The notes under the pieces are model-generated. The model saw only the letters and a program-made list of their open reading frames with translations. It was not told the DNA's origin and did no database searches. This document shows, piece by piece, positions 8,698-18,191 of a stretch of 64,000 bases of DNA. Positions within the stretch are counted from its first letter, which is position 1, and each line of letters begins with the position of its first letter. The translations under genes were made by a program, and so were the position numbers. Source of the stretch: Thermaerobacillus caldiproteolyticus (GTDB lineage Bacteria > Bacillota > Bacilli > Bacillales > Anoxybacillaceae); NCBI RefSeq assembly GCF_013761245.1, contig NZ_JACDUT010000006.1, positions 62,001 through 126,000 of the forward strand. The letters are read 5' to 3'.

Positions 8698-9336
8698 CTA
8701 CTTGTGAATGCGAACGGTGACGTTCATTCCTGGTACTAACCCCGCCCCGTTATAATTGTCAATGGAAATCGTAATCGGAATAACTTGGGTCACTTTCGTA
8801 TAGTTTCCTGTATTATTGGAGCTTGGAAGTAAACTAAATGTATTCGCTGTCGCAAATCCAAGCTTTTCAACCTTTCCTGTAAATTTGCGATCTGGATAAG
8901 CATCGACGTAAATATCGACATCTTGACCGACTTTCACATCTTCAATTTTAGTTTCCTCAATGTTTGCTGTAACCCATAAATCATCTAAATCGTAGCCACG
9001 TGCCAAAGACATACCCGCGGCGACAACAGAGTTTGTAACAGTATTTTGTTGGACGATGGTTGTATAGTGAGGAACCGTAATTGGAACAGTATGTTCCCCG
9101 TCAGACACTTCCCCAATTTTATCACCGCTGTCAAATGTTTTTCCTACATCACCAGACCAACTAATAAGTTTTCCAGAAATCGGTGACGAAATCGTAATCG
9201 CCTGCCCATCGATTCGAGCATTATCTGTTTTAATATAGTTCGTTGTTTCATTAACATAATAATAAGCGGCGAATCCACCTGCCACTAATAAGATAAGCAC
9301 AATGATATTTAAGGTAATCAAACGTCTTACGTTCAC
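8698..9336 (-). CDS. EmrA/HlyD-type membrane fusion protein
   Basis: 212 aa, GTG start at 9336 with GGGAGG 8 nt upstream, only 3 nt after the MarR stop. One N-terminal membrane helix, then a lipoyl-like barrel half (NARIDGQAITISSPISGKL), and a beta-barrel portion (DLWVTANIEETKIEDVKVGQDVDI). The usual long coiled-coil hairpin is missing, so it is shorter than Gram-negative EmrA, as is common in Firmicutes. It should bind the DHA2 pump on the outer face of the membrane. It is co-transcribed with marR and the pump. Confidence 0.9.
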   Translation of the reverse strand: MNVRRLITLNIIVLILLVAGGFAAYYYVNETTNYIKTDNARIDGQAITISSPISGKLISWSGDVGKTFDSGDKIGEVSDGEHTVPITVPHYTTIVQQNTVTNSVVAAGMSLARGYDLDDLWVTANIEETKIEDVKVGQDVDIYVDAYPDRKFTGKVEKLGFATANTFSLLPSSNNTGNYTKVTQVIPITISIDNYNGAGLVPGMNVTVRIHK

Positions 9337-9339
9337 GTC

Positions 9340-9780
9340 CTATTCCTCCCCTAGTAAAATGTCTTTAATGGTTTGGTGAATCGATAATAACTTCTCAATA
9401 TCAGCGGCTTCTATTTCATTTTCTATTTTTCGTAACCGCTGTACGAGAACGGATTCATGATTGAAGGCTTCTATTAGCTTTTCTCTTCCTTTTTCGGTTA
9501 AACGAAGCGTGACAGCACGTCGGTCCTCTCTAGATGTTTCCCGCATGACTAGCCCGGCACTGACAAGCCGATCAATGGTCCCGCTAACAGTGCTATTACT
9601 CATGTTTAATTTCTCAGCTAAATCATTTAACCGAATATTCTCTTTTTTAAACAATGTGTATAGAACGATGAGTTGTACTTCCGTAATTCCGACTCTAGTC
9701 GCATCTTCACGAACGAGCCGGTACAGCGCCTTCTGAATCCGAAACACGGAATACATGATTTCGCGTCCAGCTTTCTCCAC
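9340..9780 (-). CDS. MarR-family transcriptional regulator of the efflux operon
   Basis: 146 aa from GTG 9780, with GGGGGGAGG 4 nt upstream; the frame is open further upstream, but that would read through the promoter and operator. Winged-helix features are clear: LAEKLNMSNSTVSGTIDRLVSAGLV (recognition region) and the wing TSREDRRAVTLRLTEKG. It is the first gene of a three-gene operon and probably autorepresses it through the direct repeats at 9824-9846. Confidence 0.92.
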   Translation of the reverse strand: MEKAGREIMYSVFRIQKALYRLVREDATRVGITEVQLIVLYTLFKKENIRLNDLAEKLNMSNSTVSGTIDRLVSAGLVMRETSREDRRAVTLRLTEKGREKLIEAFNHESVLVQRLRKIENEIEAADIEKLLSIHQTIKDILLGEE

Positions 9781-9823
9781 GATCCTCCCCCCCTTTTTAT
9801 TTTCATCACAAATAGTTCTTATG

Positions 9824-9846
9824 CGAATTATTCCTACACGAATTAT
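9824..9846 (-). promoter_or_regulatory. Candidate MarR operator (direct repeats)
   Basis: Two identical 8-mers CGAATTAT (9824-9831 and 9839-9846) begin 15 bp apart, just downstream of the -10 box and around the predicted transcription start, upstream of marR. Confidence 0.5.
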
Positions 9847-9847
9847 G

Positions 9848-9875
9848 ATTATAACACGTTTGTAAGAGAAATCAA
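9848..9875 (-). promoter_or_regulatory. Promoter of the MarR/efflux operon
   Basis: On the minus strand TTGATT (9875-9870), a 16-nt spacer and TATAAT (9853-9848), about 70 nt upstream of the marR start. Confidence 0.7.
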
Positions 9876-9914
9876 CAATATTGCTCCAACAAATCAGAAA
9901 AACATGTTTACCAA

Positions 9915-10155
9915 AAGAAAAAAGCCGATCTCTATCTGTAGAGATCGGCTTTTCATTACAATGAAAGTGCCGCGATTTGCCGTTGTTTGAATGGAGTTTC
10001 TCAACCACACTCCACTAGGTGGGTGTTCGCAGAAACGTTCTTGTCGTCCTCTGCCATCATCAATGGGAGGCATGACATTCCCGTTTCGATATAGAACTCC
10101 CTCTTTACAGCCATCGGTTGAAACTTCATTCGTTCACGTACAACGCAGCAGGTAA
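9915..10155 (-). ncRNA. Candidate structured small RNA (about 240 nt, possibly 6S-like)
   Basis: A near-consensus promoter (10189-10161) is followed by about 200 nt with no credible gene and then a strong intrinsic terminator. Two distant segments pair well: 9989-10006 with 10116-10131 forms a long helix enclosing about 110 nt, and CGTTGT/ACAACG extends it outward. Smaller hairpins lie inside (CCCAC-CTA-GTGG type near 10010-10025). A long interrupted hairpin of this size recalls 6S RNA, but I cannot confirm the family. The 62-codon frame over it (10001-10189) starts upstream of the -10 box and is not coding. Confidence 0.5.
9921..9953 (-). terminator. Terminator of the candidate small RNA
   Basis: A 14-bp stem with loop ATCTGT (minus strand ACAGAT), then a run of T broken once. 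It lies before the marR promoter, so it closes the transcript that starts near 10154. Confidence 0.85.
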
Positions 10156-10160
10156 TCACT

Positions 10161-10189
10161 ATAATACTTAATTTTTTGCTTTTTTGCAA
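10161..10189 (-). promoter_or_regulatory. Promoter of the candidate small RNA
   Basis: On the minus strand TTGCAA (10189-10184), a 17-nt spacer, and TATTAT (10166-10161). Predicted start near 10154. Confidence 0.65.
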
Positions 10190-10199
10190 GAGGGTTAGT

Positions 10200-10853
10200 T
10201 TAATACGCGTCTAGTTTCACGTTATCGTCGATGAATAAGGACGGCTCTGTGGAGGCTTTAACCTCTTCGATCGTATAGCCTTTCGCTACTTCGACCAATT
10301 TTAAGCCGTTGTCGGTAACATCGATGACAGCACGGTCAGTAATAATACGATGCACGACTTGTCGCCCCGTTAATGGAAGTTTGCACTGTTTTAAAATTTT
10401 CGGTTCACCGTTTTTGTTGACATGTTCCATAATGACAATAATTTTTCTTGCGCCATGAACGAGGTCCATCGCTCCGCCCATGCCTTTAATCATTTTCCCA
10501 GGAATCATCCAGTTCGCAAGGTCTCCTTTTTCAGATACTTCCATGCCTCCTAAAATGGCGACATCAATATGACCGCCGCGAATCATCGCAAACGACTCGG
10601 CGCTGTCAAAAAACGCCGCCCCTTTAATGGCAGTAACCGTTTCTTTTCCAGCGTTAATTAAGTCCGGATCGACTTCTTCTTGCGTCGGATAAGGACCGAT
10701 TCCTAACAGTCCATTTTCTGACTGCAAAACGACTTGTTTCTCTGGAGAAATGAAGTTTGCGACTAACGTTGGCATGCCGATGCCCAAATTGACATAATAT
10801 CCGTTTTGAATTTCTTGTTCTGCTCTTCTTGCAATTTTTTCACGAATACTCAT
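10200..10853 (-). CDS. scoB: 3-oxoacid CoA-transferase subunit B
   Basis: 217 aa from ATG 10853; GGGGGTGA lies 5 nt upstream and contains the scoA stop. A GTG at 10862 is inside that site. Features include [11 protein letters not shown], the catalytic glutamate in SENGLLGIG, and [14 protein letters not shown]. With subunit A it moves CoA from succinyl-CoA to acetoacetate, giving acetoacetyl-CoA. It is the last gene of the yng/sco operon and takes up the acetoacetate released by HMG-CoA lyase. AtoA-like specificity for other short acids is possible. Confidence 0.9.
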   Translation of the reverse strand: MSIREKIARRAEQEIQNGYYVNLGIGMPTLVANFISPEKQVVLQSENGLLGIGPYPTQEEVDPDLINAGKETVTAIKGAAFFDSAESFAMIRGGHIDVAILGGMEVSEKGDLANWMIPGKMIKGMGGAMDLVHGARKIIVIMEHVNKNGEPKILKQCKLPLTGRQVVHRIITDRAVIDVTDNGLKLVEVAKGYTIEEVKASTEPSLFIDDNVKLDAY

Positions 10854-10858
10854 CACGC

Positions 10859-11548
10859 TCACCCCCGTACCGTTAATCGTTCGATTCGTTTTTCTTGCTT
10901 GCCGACGATGAGGCGTTGCACGTAAATGCTTGGGGTATGGATGTGATCCGGATCAAGCTCACCGATGTCGACAAGCTCTTCTACTTCGGCAATCGTGACT
11001 TTTCCAGCAGCGGCAATCATCGGATTAAAATTTCTCGCCGTTTTTCGGTAGACTAAATTTCCCATTTTATCTGCTTTCCAGGCACGAATGAGGCTAAAAT
11101 CCGCTGTCAACGCTTCCTCTAACAAATATTCACGTCCATGGAACACGCGCGTTTCTTTTCCTTTGGCAACCGGTGTGCCGACTCCAGCCGGGGTATAAAA
11201 CGCAGGAATTCCTGCGCCGCCCGCTCGAATTTTTTCTGCTAATGTTCCCTGAGGAATGAGCTCTACTTCGATCTCTCCAGAGAGAACTTGCCGTTCAAAT
11301 TCTTTGTTTTCCCCGACATAGGAGCCAATCATTTTTTTGATTTGCCTGTTTTTTAATAAAATGCCGAGTCCCCAATCATCAATGCCGCAGTTGTTTGAAA
11401 TAACGGTTAAGTTTTTCACCCCCGTTTCCGCAAGCGCGAGAATTAGATTTTCTGGAATCCCGCATAAGCCAAAGCCGCCGACCATGATGGTCATACCGTC
11501 TTGAATATCCTTCACTGCCTCTACAAAATCGGTGTAGACTGGTTTCAT
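10859..11548 (-). CDS. scoA: 3-oxoacid CoA-transferase subunit A
   Basis: 229 aa; ATG 11548 is preceded by AAGGGGTGAAGAGGA. The subunit A signature [14 protein letters not shown] is near the N-terminus and the GTPVAKGKE and [19 protein letters not shown] segments fit ScoA. It forms a heteromer with ScoB, whose gene starts 5 nt downstream. The gene lies 26 nt after yngE, so it belongs to the same transcript as the leucine-degradation genes. In B. subtilis scoAB is located elsewhere; here it completes the pathway in one operon. Confidence 0.9.
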   Translation of the reverse strand: MKPVYTDFVEAVKDIQDGMTIMVGGFGLCGIPENLILALAETGVKNLTVISNNCGIDDWGLGILLKNRQIKKMIGSYVGENKEFERQVLSGEIEVELIPQGTLAEKIRAGGAGIPAFYTPAGVGTPVAKGKETRVFHGREYLLEEALTADFSLIRAWKADKMGNLVYRKTARNFNPMIAAAGKVTIAEVEELVDIGELDPDHIHTPSIYVQRLIVGKQEKRIERLTVRG

Positions 11549-11574
11549 GGTTTCCTCTTCACCCCTTTTTGTTT

Positions 11575-13137
11575 TTACACCGGATAAACGCCGTGCTTTC
11601 TCTCTGAAAATGTCATATATTTCGACATGTACGCGTCAAATCGACGAATAAGTTCATCACGAAGCGCATTCGGAGCGATGATACCGTCGATCACCATTTC
11701 CGAAGCGAGACGGTAAATGTCGATATCGCGGCGATATTCCTCCCGTTTTTGTTCGATAAAGGCGGCTCGCTCCTCTTCAGGTAACTCGGCAATTTTATTC
11801 GCATAGACCGCATTGACAGCCGCTTCCGGTCCCATCACAGCAATTTGTGCGTTCGGAAACGCTAAGCAGCAATCCGGTTCAAACGCCGGTCCCGCCATCG
11901 CATAAAGCCCTGCACCATACGCTTTTCGCACAATGACAGAAATTTTCGGAACGGTGGCTTCTGACATCGCCGAAATCATTTTTGCACCATGACGAATAAT
12001 GCCAGCGCGCTCTACTTTCGTGCCGATCATAAATCCCGGAATGTCCGCTAAGAATAGAAGCGGAATATTGAATGCGTCGCAAAGGGTAATGAATTTCGCT
12101 GCTTTATCAGCGGAATCGTGAAATAATACACCGCCTTTGGCGCGCGGCTGATTCGCGATAATGCCAATCGGCTGCCCATTGATGCGTGCAATCCCTGTAA
12201 TTAATTCAGGGGCAAATAGCTTTTTAATTTCGCAAAACGATCCTTCGTCGATAATACGATCAATGAGGTCATACATATTAAATGGTGCATTTTGGTTGGC
12301 TGGAAGAATATCTTCAATGGTTTTTTCAAACTCTTTTGGCGGCTTTGCCTCAGCAATCGGTGGCTTTTCACTGAAATTGGCTGGAAAATAAGATAAATAG
12401 CGGCGCGCAAAGGCAATCGCTTCTTCTTCGTTTTTGACAAGCACATCTCCGCATCCTGATACAGTACAATGCATGCGCGCACCGCCCATTTCTTCAAGCG
12501 TCACTTTTTCACCAATTACCATTTCCGCCATTCTCGGCGAACCTAAATACATCGAAGCGTTCCCTTCTACCATGATGACAATATCGCAAAATGCCGGGAT
12601 GTAGGCACCACCTGCCGCAGATGGTCCGAATAACAAGCAAATTTGGGGTACTTTTCCTGACAGCTTGACTTGATTATAAAAAATGCGACCGGCTCCGCGG
12701 CGGCCCGGGAACATTTCGATTTGGTCAGTGATGCGCGCGCCGGCGGAGTCCACCAAATATAAGATAGGACAGCGAAGTTTTTCCGCTGTTTCTTGAATTC
12801 GAATGATTTTTTCGACCGTCCGTGCTCCCCATGATCCGGCTTTTACGGTAGAATCATTGGCCATCACACAAACCGTCTGACCGTTGATTTTCCCAACTCC
12901 AGTGACGACACCGTCGGCAGGGAGCCCTTCTGCAAGACAATTGGCAAATAGCGCATCTTCAAATTGCATTCCATCGTCAAATAATAATTTAAGTCGGTCA
13001 CGAACGAACAGTTTTCCTTGTTCTGCATTTTTTTGATGGTATTTGGCAGCGCCGCCTTGTTCGATTTTTTTGATTTGTTCTTCTAATTTTTCAGTGAGCG
13101 TTTGCTTTTGTTGATTGATGACATCATTCGTTTGCAT
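11575..13137 (-). CDS. yngE: Acyl-CoA carboxylase carboxyltransferase subunit (methylcrotonyl-CoA type)
   Basis: 520 aa, ATG 13137 after AGGGGGAACGAAAT. The single chain holds both crotonase-like halves: N-terminal carboxybiotin half ([32 protein letters not shown]) and C-terminal acyl-CoA half ([18 protein letters not shown]). It transfers CO2 from biotin to an acyl-CoA. The neighbours (isovaleryl-CoA dehydrogenase, methylglutaconyl hydratase, HMG-CoA lyase) point to 3-methylcrotonyl-CoA rather than propionyl-CoA. Biotin carboxylase and the biotin carrier are separate genes upstream, as in B. subtilis yngH and yngHB. Confidence 0.92.
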   Translation of the reverse strand: MQTNDVINQQKQTLTEKLEEQIKKIEQGGAAKYHQKNAEQGKLFVRDRLKLLFDDGMQFEDALFANCLAEGLPADGVVTGVGKINGQTVCVMANDSTVKAGSWGARTVEKIIRIQETAEKLRCPILYLVDSAGARITDQIEMFPGRRGAGRIFYNQVKLSGKVPQICLLFGPSAAGGAYIPAFCDIVIMVEGNASMYLGSPRMAEMVIGEKVTLEEMGGARMHCTVSGCGDVLVKNEEEAIAFARRYLSYFPANFSEKPPIAEAKPPKEFEKTIEDILPANQNAPFNMYDLIDRIIDEGSFCEIKKLFAPELITGIARINGQPIGIIANQPRAKGGVLFHDSADKAAKFITLCDAFNIPLLFLADIPGFMIGTKVERAGIIRHGAKMISAMSEATVPKISVIVRKAYGAGLYAMAGPAFEPDCCLAFPNAQIAVMGPEAAVNAVYANKIAELPEEERAAFIEQKREEYRRDIDIYRLASEMVIDGIIAPNALRDELIRRFDAYMSKYMTFSERKHGVYPV

Positions 13138-13149
13138 ATTTCGTTCCCC

Positions 13150-13932
13150 CTATTCCCCTTTGTAGACGGGTTTTCGTTTTTCTTTGAATGCCTGTAATCC
13201 TTCGAGCCGATCTTTTGTTGGAATGGTGATGTCATATGCCATTTGTTCAATTTTCAACCCTGTATATAAGTCAACATCAAGGCCACGGTTGATAGCGAGT
13301 TTCGCCTGCATAAGGGCAATCGGTGCATTTTGCGCCATTTGTTTTGCAAGTTCAACCGCCTTTTCGAGCACTTGTTCACGCGGTATGACATATTCCACAA
13401 GCCCGAGTTGTTCCGCTTCTCGCGCAGTAATTCGTTTCGCAGTAAAAATAAGTTCTTTTGCTTTTCCTTTTCCAATTAAGCGAGGGAGCCGTTGTGTTCC
13501 ACCGGCACCCGGAATGATGCCGAGTGAAGTTTCCGTAAGTCCGAGTTGAGCGGTATCGGCAGCAATGCGGATATCACACGCCAAGGCAAGTTCAAGTCCT
13601 CCGCCAAACGCGGAACCATTCATCGCACAAATGACAGGCTGTGGAAGCTGTTCGAATTGATTAACCGTTTCGCGAATGAGCGCAACGGTTTTCCGCACTT
13701 CCGTTTCATTCATGCCAGCGCGCTCTTTTAAGTCAGCTCCGGCGCAAAAAGCTTTTTCCCCGGCTCCTGTGACGATGACAGTACGAATCGAACGTTGAAA
13801 TGCAAGATGATGAAGCAACTGTTGCAAGTCTTTTAGCAACGCAATTGACAATGCATTTGCTGTCTCGGGCCGATTCAGGGTAATAAGAGCAATACCATGG
13901 TCAAGTGACGAATAAAGGACTTGTTCGGACAT
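13150..13932 (-). CDS. yngF: Enoyl-CoA hydratase/isomerase, probable methylglutaconyl-CoA hydratase
   Basis: 260 aa from ATG 13932, with AAAAAAGGAGG 11 nt upstream; a TTG at 13959 would include that ribosome site in the coding region. Crotonase-fold motifs are present: AFCAGADLKER (oxyanion hole), NGSAFGGGLELALACD and TETSLGIIPGAGGTQRL with both catalytic-region acids. Context assigns hydration of 3-methylglutaconyl-CoA to HMG-CoA. The stop is 12 nt before the yngE start. Confidence 0.9.
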   Translation of the reverse strand: MSEQVLYSSLDHGIALITLNRPETANALSIALLKDLQQLLHHLAFQRSIRTVIVTGAGEKAFCAGADLKERAGMNETEVRKTVALIRETVNQFEQLPQPVICAMNGSAFGGGLELALACDIRIAADTAQLGLTETSLGIIPGAGGTQRLPRLIGKGKAKELIFTAKRITAREAEQLGLVEYVIPREQVLEKAVELAKQMAQNAPIALMQAKLAINRGLDVDLYTGLKIEQMAYDITIPTKDRLEGLQAFKEKRKPVYKGE

Positions 13933-13968
13933 AAGAAGAGATGCCTCCTTTTTTGGCAAAATAGAACG

Positions 13969-14877
13969 CTAGCACGGCGGTACATCGACCGTTTGTAAAT
14001 AATGGCTAGGAAGCGGGCGCCCGATTTTGCTTTGAATGAATAATGCAGCTTCGGTTAATCGCTCAACATGAAGGCCCGTCGAAATTCCCATACCTTGAAG
14101 CATATACACTAAATCATCGGTCGCGACATTTCCCGACGCACCTGGGGCGTACGGACATCCTCCTAAGCCGCCAAGCGAGCTGTCAAATGTGGTCATTCCC
14201 ATTTCTAATGAAGCAAGCACATTCGCAAGCGCTGTACCGCGCGTGTCATGAAAATGCATGGCAAGTTTTTCTTTCGGGAATCGCTTTAGCAGCTGCTCAA
14301 GTATCTCTTGTACTTGGCGTGGAGTCGCAACCCCTATCGTATCGCCTAGAGACAGTTCATCAATCCCCATTTCAAACAGCTTTTCCGAAACATTAATGAC
14401 TTGATCAACAGAAATGACTCCTTCATACGGACAACCGAAAACGGTTGAGACGTAGCCTCGCACTGTTTTCCCTTCCTGTTTTGCCACCTTGACCACTTCC
14501 TTGAGCACCGGAAATGTGTCTTCTATTGATTTATTAATATTTTTTCGATTATGTGTTTCACTCGCCGACATAAACACCGATACTTCATTCACTTGAGCAG
14601 TTAATGCCTTTTCTAATCCCTTCATATTCGGGACAAGCGCAGCGTATGTGACACCGGGGACTCGTTCAATCCTTGTCGCTACTTCTAATGCATCAGCGAG
14701 TTGCGGAATCCATTTCGGATGAACAAACGACGTGATTTCAATATAGGTCAATCCTGTTTTTGATAATTGGTTAATCCATGTAATTTTATCTTCCGTCGCA
14801 ATGGTGGTTTCTTCATTTTGTAATCCATCGCGAGGGCCGACTTCCTTTATCGTGACACGTTGTGGCCATTTGCTCAT
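13969..14877 (-). CDS. yngG: Hydroxymethylglutaryl-CoA lyase
   Basis: 302 aa, ATG 14877 after AGAGGTGA. The HMGL-like TIM barrel shows the N-terminal EVGPRDGLQNE (metal and catalytic residues), HFHDTRG (metal-binding histidines) and the C-terminal GGLGGCPYAPGASGN with the active-site cysteine. It splits HMG-CoA into acetyl-CoA and acetoacetate in leucine degradation. It lies between the biotin carrier gene and the hydratase gene with short gaps. Confidence 0.95.
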   Translation of the reverse strand: MSKWPQRVTIKEVGPRDGLQNEETTIATEDKITWINQLSKTGLTYIEITSFVHPKWIPQLADALEVATRIERVPGVTYAALVPNMKGLEKALTAQVNEVSVFMSASETHNRKNINKSIEDTFPVLKEVVKVAKQEGKTVRGYVSTVFGCPYEGVISVDQVINVSEKLFEMGIDELSLGDTIGVATPRQVQEILEQLLKRFPKEKLAMHFHDTRGTALANVLASLEMGMTTFDSSLGGLGGCPYAPGASGNVATDDLVYMLQGMGISTGLHVERLTEAALFIQSKIGRPLPSHYLQTVDVPPC

Positions 14878-14891
14878 GCGCGTTTCACCTC

Positions 14892-15104
14892 TTACTCAAG
14901 CTCAAGTAGCACATCGCCCTCATTGACGAAGTCACCTTCTTGTACACGAATGTCTTTCACTGTTCCTGATGTTTCTGCGGCAATCGGGATTTCCATTTTC
15001 ATCGATTCTAAAATCACAACATCTTGCCCTTCTTCTACTTGTTCTCCAACAGACACAACAATTTTCCATACGTTTCCTGCCATCGTTGCCACTACTTGGC
15101 TCAT
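14892..15104 (-). CDS. yngHB: Biotin carboxyl carrier protein (separate small subunit)
   Basis: 70 aa, ATG 15104 after TGGAGGAAG. The whole chain is one biotinyl domain with the ESMKME biotinylation motif (Lys modified) and the mirrored hairpin AETSGTVKDIRVQEGDFV. It carries carboxybiotin between the YngH and YngE active sites. Having this as a free 70-aa protein instead of a fusion is characteristic of the Bacillus yng operon. A 77-codon overlapping frame is not coding. Confidence 0.95.
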   Translation of the reverse strand: MSQVVATMAGNVWKIVVSVGEQVEEGQDVVILESMKMEIPIAAETSGTVKDIRVQEGDFVNEGDVLLELE

Positions 15105-15127
15105 TGCTTTTCTTCCTCCATTTCTTC

Positions 15128-16480
15128 TTATTTTGTTGTCGCTTTATGCAAATGTAGTTCGACAAAATTCGTCGTTGTTTGTCCGGCTTGAAAAGCGGGG
15201 TGGGATACGACTTCTTTTAACATTGGAATATTTGTTTTAATGCCTTCAATTTGGTAGTGTTCAAGAGCTTGCAACATACGAGTCATTGCTTCTTGGCGAG
15301 TTTGTCCTTTTGTAATGAGTTTGGCAATCATTGGATCGTAAAAAGGAGTTACTGTCATTCCGCTCGTTACCGCCGTTTCATTGCGAATATTCTCTCCTTC
15401 CGGCGCCTGAAAGAGCGTAATTTTTCCCGGGGATGGGAAAAACGTTTTGGGATCTTCAGCATAAATGCGCACTTCGATCGCATGACCGTCCTGCTGAATT
15501 TCGTCTTGTGTATAACGAAGCCTTTCACCAGCAGCAATACGCAATTGTTCTTCGACTAAGTCAAGGCCTGTAATCTCTTCCGTAACTGGATGTTCAACTT
15601 GAAGCCTTGTATTCATTTCGAGAAAATAGAAGTTTTTTTGTTCATCGACGAGAAACTCAATCGTGCCCGCATTCGTGTAGCCGATATGTTTTGCCGCCCG
15701 TATAGCCGTTTCTCCCATTTTCCGCCGCGTTTGTTCATCTAAAAACGGTGATGGGGCTTCTTCAACTACTTTTTGATGGCGCCGCTGAATTGAGCATTCT
15801 CGTTCCCATAAATAAATGCAATGGCCGTGGTGGTCAGCAAGTAGCTGGATTTCGATATGCCTTGGATTTTCAATGTATTTTTCCAGATACATCGCTCCAT
15901 CGCCGAAAAAGGAGGCGGCTCGCTTTTGATTTCCTTCAAACGCCTTTCGCAGCTCTTCTTCATTTTTTACGACCTGCATGCCGATGCCACCGCCGCCTGC
16001 CGACGCTTTTAACATGATCGGATACCCGATTGTTTCCGCTGTTTTTATCGCCTCATCGGCATCGTTAAGCGGAAACGAGATGCCAGGAACGATCGGCACG
16101 CCGGCTTCTGCCATTGTTTTTCGCGATTCAATTTTGCTGCCCATTTTTGCAATGACATCGGCACTCGGTCCAATAAAGACAATGCCTTCTTCTTCACAGC
16201 GTCGAGCAAACGCCGGATTTTCTGATAACAATCCATACCCCGGATGAATCGCTTCTGCTTTTGTTTTTTTCGCGACTTCAATGATTTTTTCGATATTTAA
16301 GTAGCTCTCGCTGACGCGTGGCTTGCCGATAAGATATGCTTCATCTGCCCATTTGACGTGAAGGGAATCCGCGTCTGCTTCCGAATAAACGGCGACAGTT
16401 TGAATTCCTAGTTTTTTGCACGTCCGAATAATGCGTACGGCGATTTCTCCACGATTGGCGATTAACATTTTCGAAAACAT
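15128..16480 (-). CDS. yngH: Biotin carboxylase subunit of acyl-CoA carboxylase
   Basis: 450 aa, ATG 16480 after AGGGGGG. ATP-grasp biotin carboxylase with N-terminal MLIANRGEIAVRIIRT, nucleotide loop KASAGGGGIGMQ, YLEKYIENPRHIEIQ, and EMNTRLQVEHPVTE. Length equals AccC-type enzymes, without a fused biotin domain. It carboxylates biotin on YngHB with ATP and bicarbonate. The operon context separates it from the housekeeping accC of fatty-acid synthesis. Confidence 0.93.
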   Translation of the reverse strand: MFSKMLIANRGEIAVRIIRTCKKLGIQTVAVYSEADADSLHVKWADEAYLIGKPRVSESYLNIEKIIEVAKKTKAEAIHPGYGLLSENPAFARRCEEEGIVFIGPSADVIAKMGSKIESRKTMAEAGVPIVPGISFPLNDADEAIKTAETIGYPIMLKASAGGGGIGMQVVKNEEELRKAFEGNQKRAASFFGDGAMYLEKYIENPRHIEIQLLADHHGHCIYLWERECSIQRRHQKVVEEAPSPFLDEQTRRKMGETAIRAAKHIGYTNAGTIEFLVDEQKNFYFLEMNTRLQVEHPVTEEITGLDLVEEQLRIAAGERLRYTQDEIQQDGHAIEVRIYAEDPKTFFPSPGKITLFQAPEGENIRNETAVTSGMTVTPFYDPMIAKLITKGQTRQEAMTRMLQALEHYQIEGIKTNIPMLKEVVSHPAFQAGQTTTNFVELHLHKATTK

Positions 16481-16498
16481 ACAATCCCCCCTATTCCT

Positions 16499-18133
16499 TT
16501 ATGTGGTAAGACCGAGAAGTTGTTTCGCTTGTTCTCGCAACTTAAATTTTTGAATTTTCCCAGATGCTGTCATCGGATACGAAGTAGTAAACTCGATGTA
16601 ACGAGGAATTTTATAGCGTGAAATCTTCCCTCTACAAAACTCGCGAATTTCCTCGGCTGTGGCCGTTTGCCCTTCCTTCAAAATAATCCATGCCATTACT
16701 TCTTCTCCGTATTTTTTATCTGGCACACCGACAACTTGAACGTCTAAAATTTTCGGATGTTGATATAAAAACTCTTCAATTTCACGCGGATAAATGTTTT
16801 CACCGCCGCGAATAATCATATCTTTCAGCCGTCCGGTAATGCGGAAGTAACCGCTTTCATCCATCACCGCTAAATCGCCAGTATGCAACCATCCGTCCTC
16901 ATCAATCACTTCTTTGGTTGCCTCCGGATTGTTGTAATAGCCTTTCATCACGTGGTAGCCGCGCGTACAAAGCTCTCCTTGCACGCCGCGTGGCACTTCT
17001 TTGTTCGTCCCCGGCTCAACAATTTTCACTTCCACATTTGGATGCGCACGCCCCACTGTTTCGACACGCAAATGAATCGGATCATCTGTTCGTGTCTGCG
17101 TAATAACCGGTGAGGATTCCGTTTGACCGTATGCAATTGTAATTTCTTTGGCTCCCATTTTTTCGATGACAGCTTTCATCACTTCAATGGGGCAGCTGGA
17201 CCCAGCCATAATTCCTGTGCGTAGTGATGATAAATCGTACTTATCAAAATCCGGATCGTTCAATTCAGCAATAAACATCGTCGGTACACCGTGTAACGCC
17301 GTACATTTTTCATCCTGAACGGTGCGAAGTACTTGTTTGGCGTTGAATTCTTGAAGTGGTACCATCGTTGCTCCTACTGAGACACAGGCTAGTGTGCCAA
17401 GCACGCAACCGAAACAATGGAAAAATGGAACTGGAATGCATAGCCGATCATCTTTGGTGAGTTTCATGCATTGCGCAATATTGTAGGCATTGTTTACAAT
17501 GTTATAGTGGCTTAACATGACTCCTTTTGGAAATCCTGTTGTTCCTGAGGTGTATTGCATGTTGATGACATCATGCGGGTCAAGGGAGTTCATTCGCTCG
17601 TTTAACTGCTCTTCTGTCACATCGTGAGCCATGGAGAGGATATCGTACCATGAATAAGTGCCGGGATACCGAGTGTTGCTAAGAACGATGACATTTTTGA
17701 GTTTAGGCAGTCGCTTTGCTTTCAGTTGACCCGGCTCGCATTCGCGAAGTTCAGGGGCAATCTCATAAATCATTTCAATGTAAGAAGAATCGCGATATTG
17801 TTCAATAAGAAGAAGCGTCGTTGAATCTGACTGTTTTAATAAATACTCAAGTTCTGCTGTGCGATAATTCGTGTTCACCGTAACAAGAACGGCTCCCATT
17901 TTTCCTGTGGCAAATTGACAAGCGAGCCATTCCGGTATATTCGTCGCCCAGATCGCGATATGTTCCCCTGCTTCAATGCCAAGTTTCATGAACCCGCGCG
18001 CGACAAGCCGACAATAATCATCAAATTGTTTGTATGTCATTCTTAATCCTCGATCGGCATACACAACTGCTTCATGTTCAGGATGTAGTTTCGCTTTTTC
18101 TTCTAACAGCTTCCCCATCGTAATGTGCAGCAT
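16499..18133 (-). CDS. yngI: Acyl-CoA synthetase (AMP-forming)
   Basis: 544 aa, ATG 18133 with AAAGGAGAG upstream. ANL superfamily: [11 protein letters not shown] phosphate loop, [42 protein letters not shown] and the C-terminal catalytic lysine region [10 protein letters not shown]. It activates a carboxylic acid to its CoA thioester. In this operon likely substrates are isovalerate or other branched short acids, which would let the pathway start from free acid as well as from leucine; acetoacetate is an alternative. Confidence 0.88.
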   Translation of the reverse strand: MLHITMGKLLEEKAKLHPEHEAVVYADRGLRMTYKQFDDYCRLVARGFMKLGIEAGEHIAIWATNIPEWLACQFATGKMGAVLVTVNTNYRTAELEYLLKQSDSTTLLLIEQYRDSSYIEMIYEIAPELRECEPGQLKAKRLPKLKNVIVLSNTRYPGTYSWYDILSMAHDVTEEQLNERMNSLDPHDVINMQYTSGTTGFPKGVMLSHYNIVNNAYNIAQCMKLTKDDRLCIPVPFFHCFGCVLGTLACVSVGATMVPLQEFNAKQVLRTVQDEKCTALHGVPTMFIAELNDPDFDKYDLSSLRTGIMAGSSCPIEVMKAVIEKMGAKEITIAYGQTESSPVITQTRTDDPIHLRVETVGRAHPNVEVKIVEPGTNKEVPRGVQGELCTRGYHVMKGYYNNPEATKEVIDEDGWLHTGDLAVMDESGYFRITGRLKDMIIRGGENIYPREIEEFLYQHPKILDVQVVGVPDKKYGEEVMAWIILKEGQTATAEEIREFCRGKISRYKIPRYIEFTTSYPMTASGKIQKFKLREQAKQLLGLTT

Positions 18134-18191
18134 AAAAATCCTACTCTCCTTTGTACAAGTCTATTTAAACATTATGCACTTATCCTAACAT

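Noticed and set aside
9781-10008. 76-residue N-terminal extension of MarR
   Set aside because: It would translate the promoter, operator and the small-RNA terminator; GTG 9780 has a strong ribosome site and gives a normal MarR length.
10001-10189. 62-codon minus-strand frame
   Set aside because: It begins upstream of the -10 box of the small-RNA promoter, has no ribosome site, and covers the paired RNA segments.
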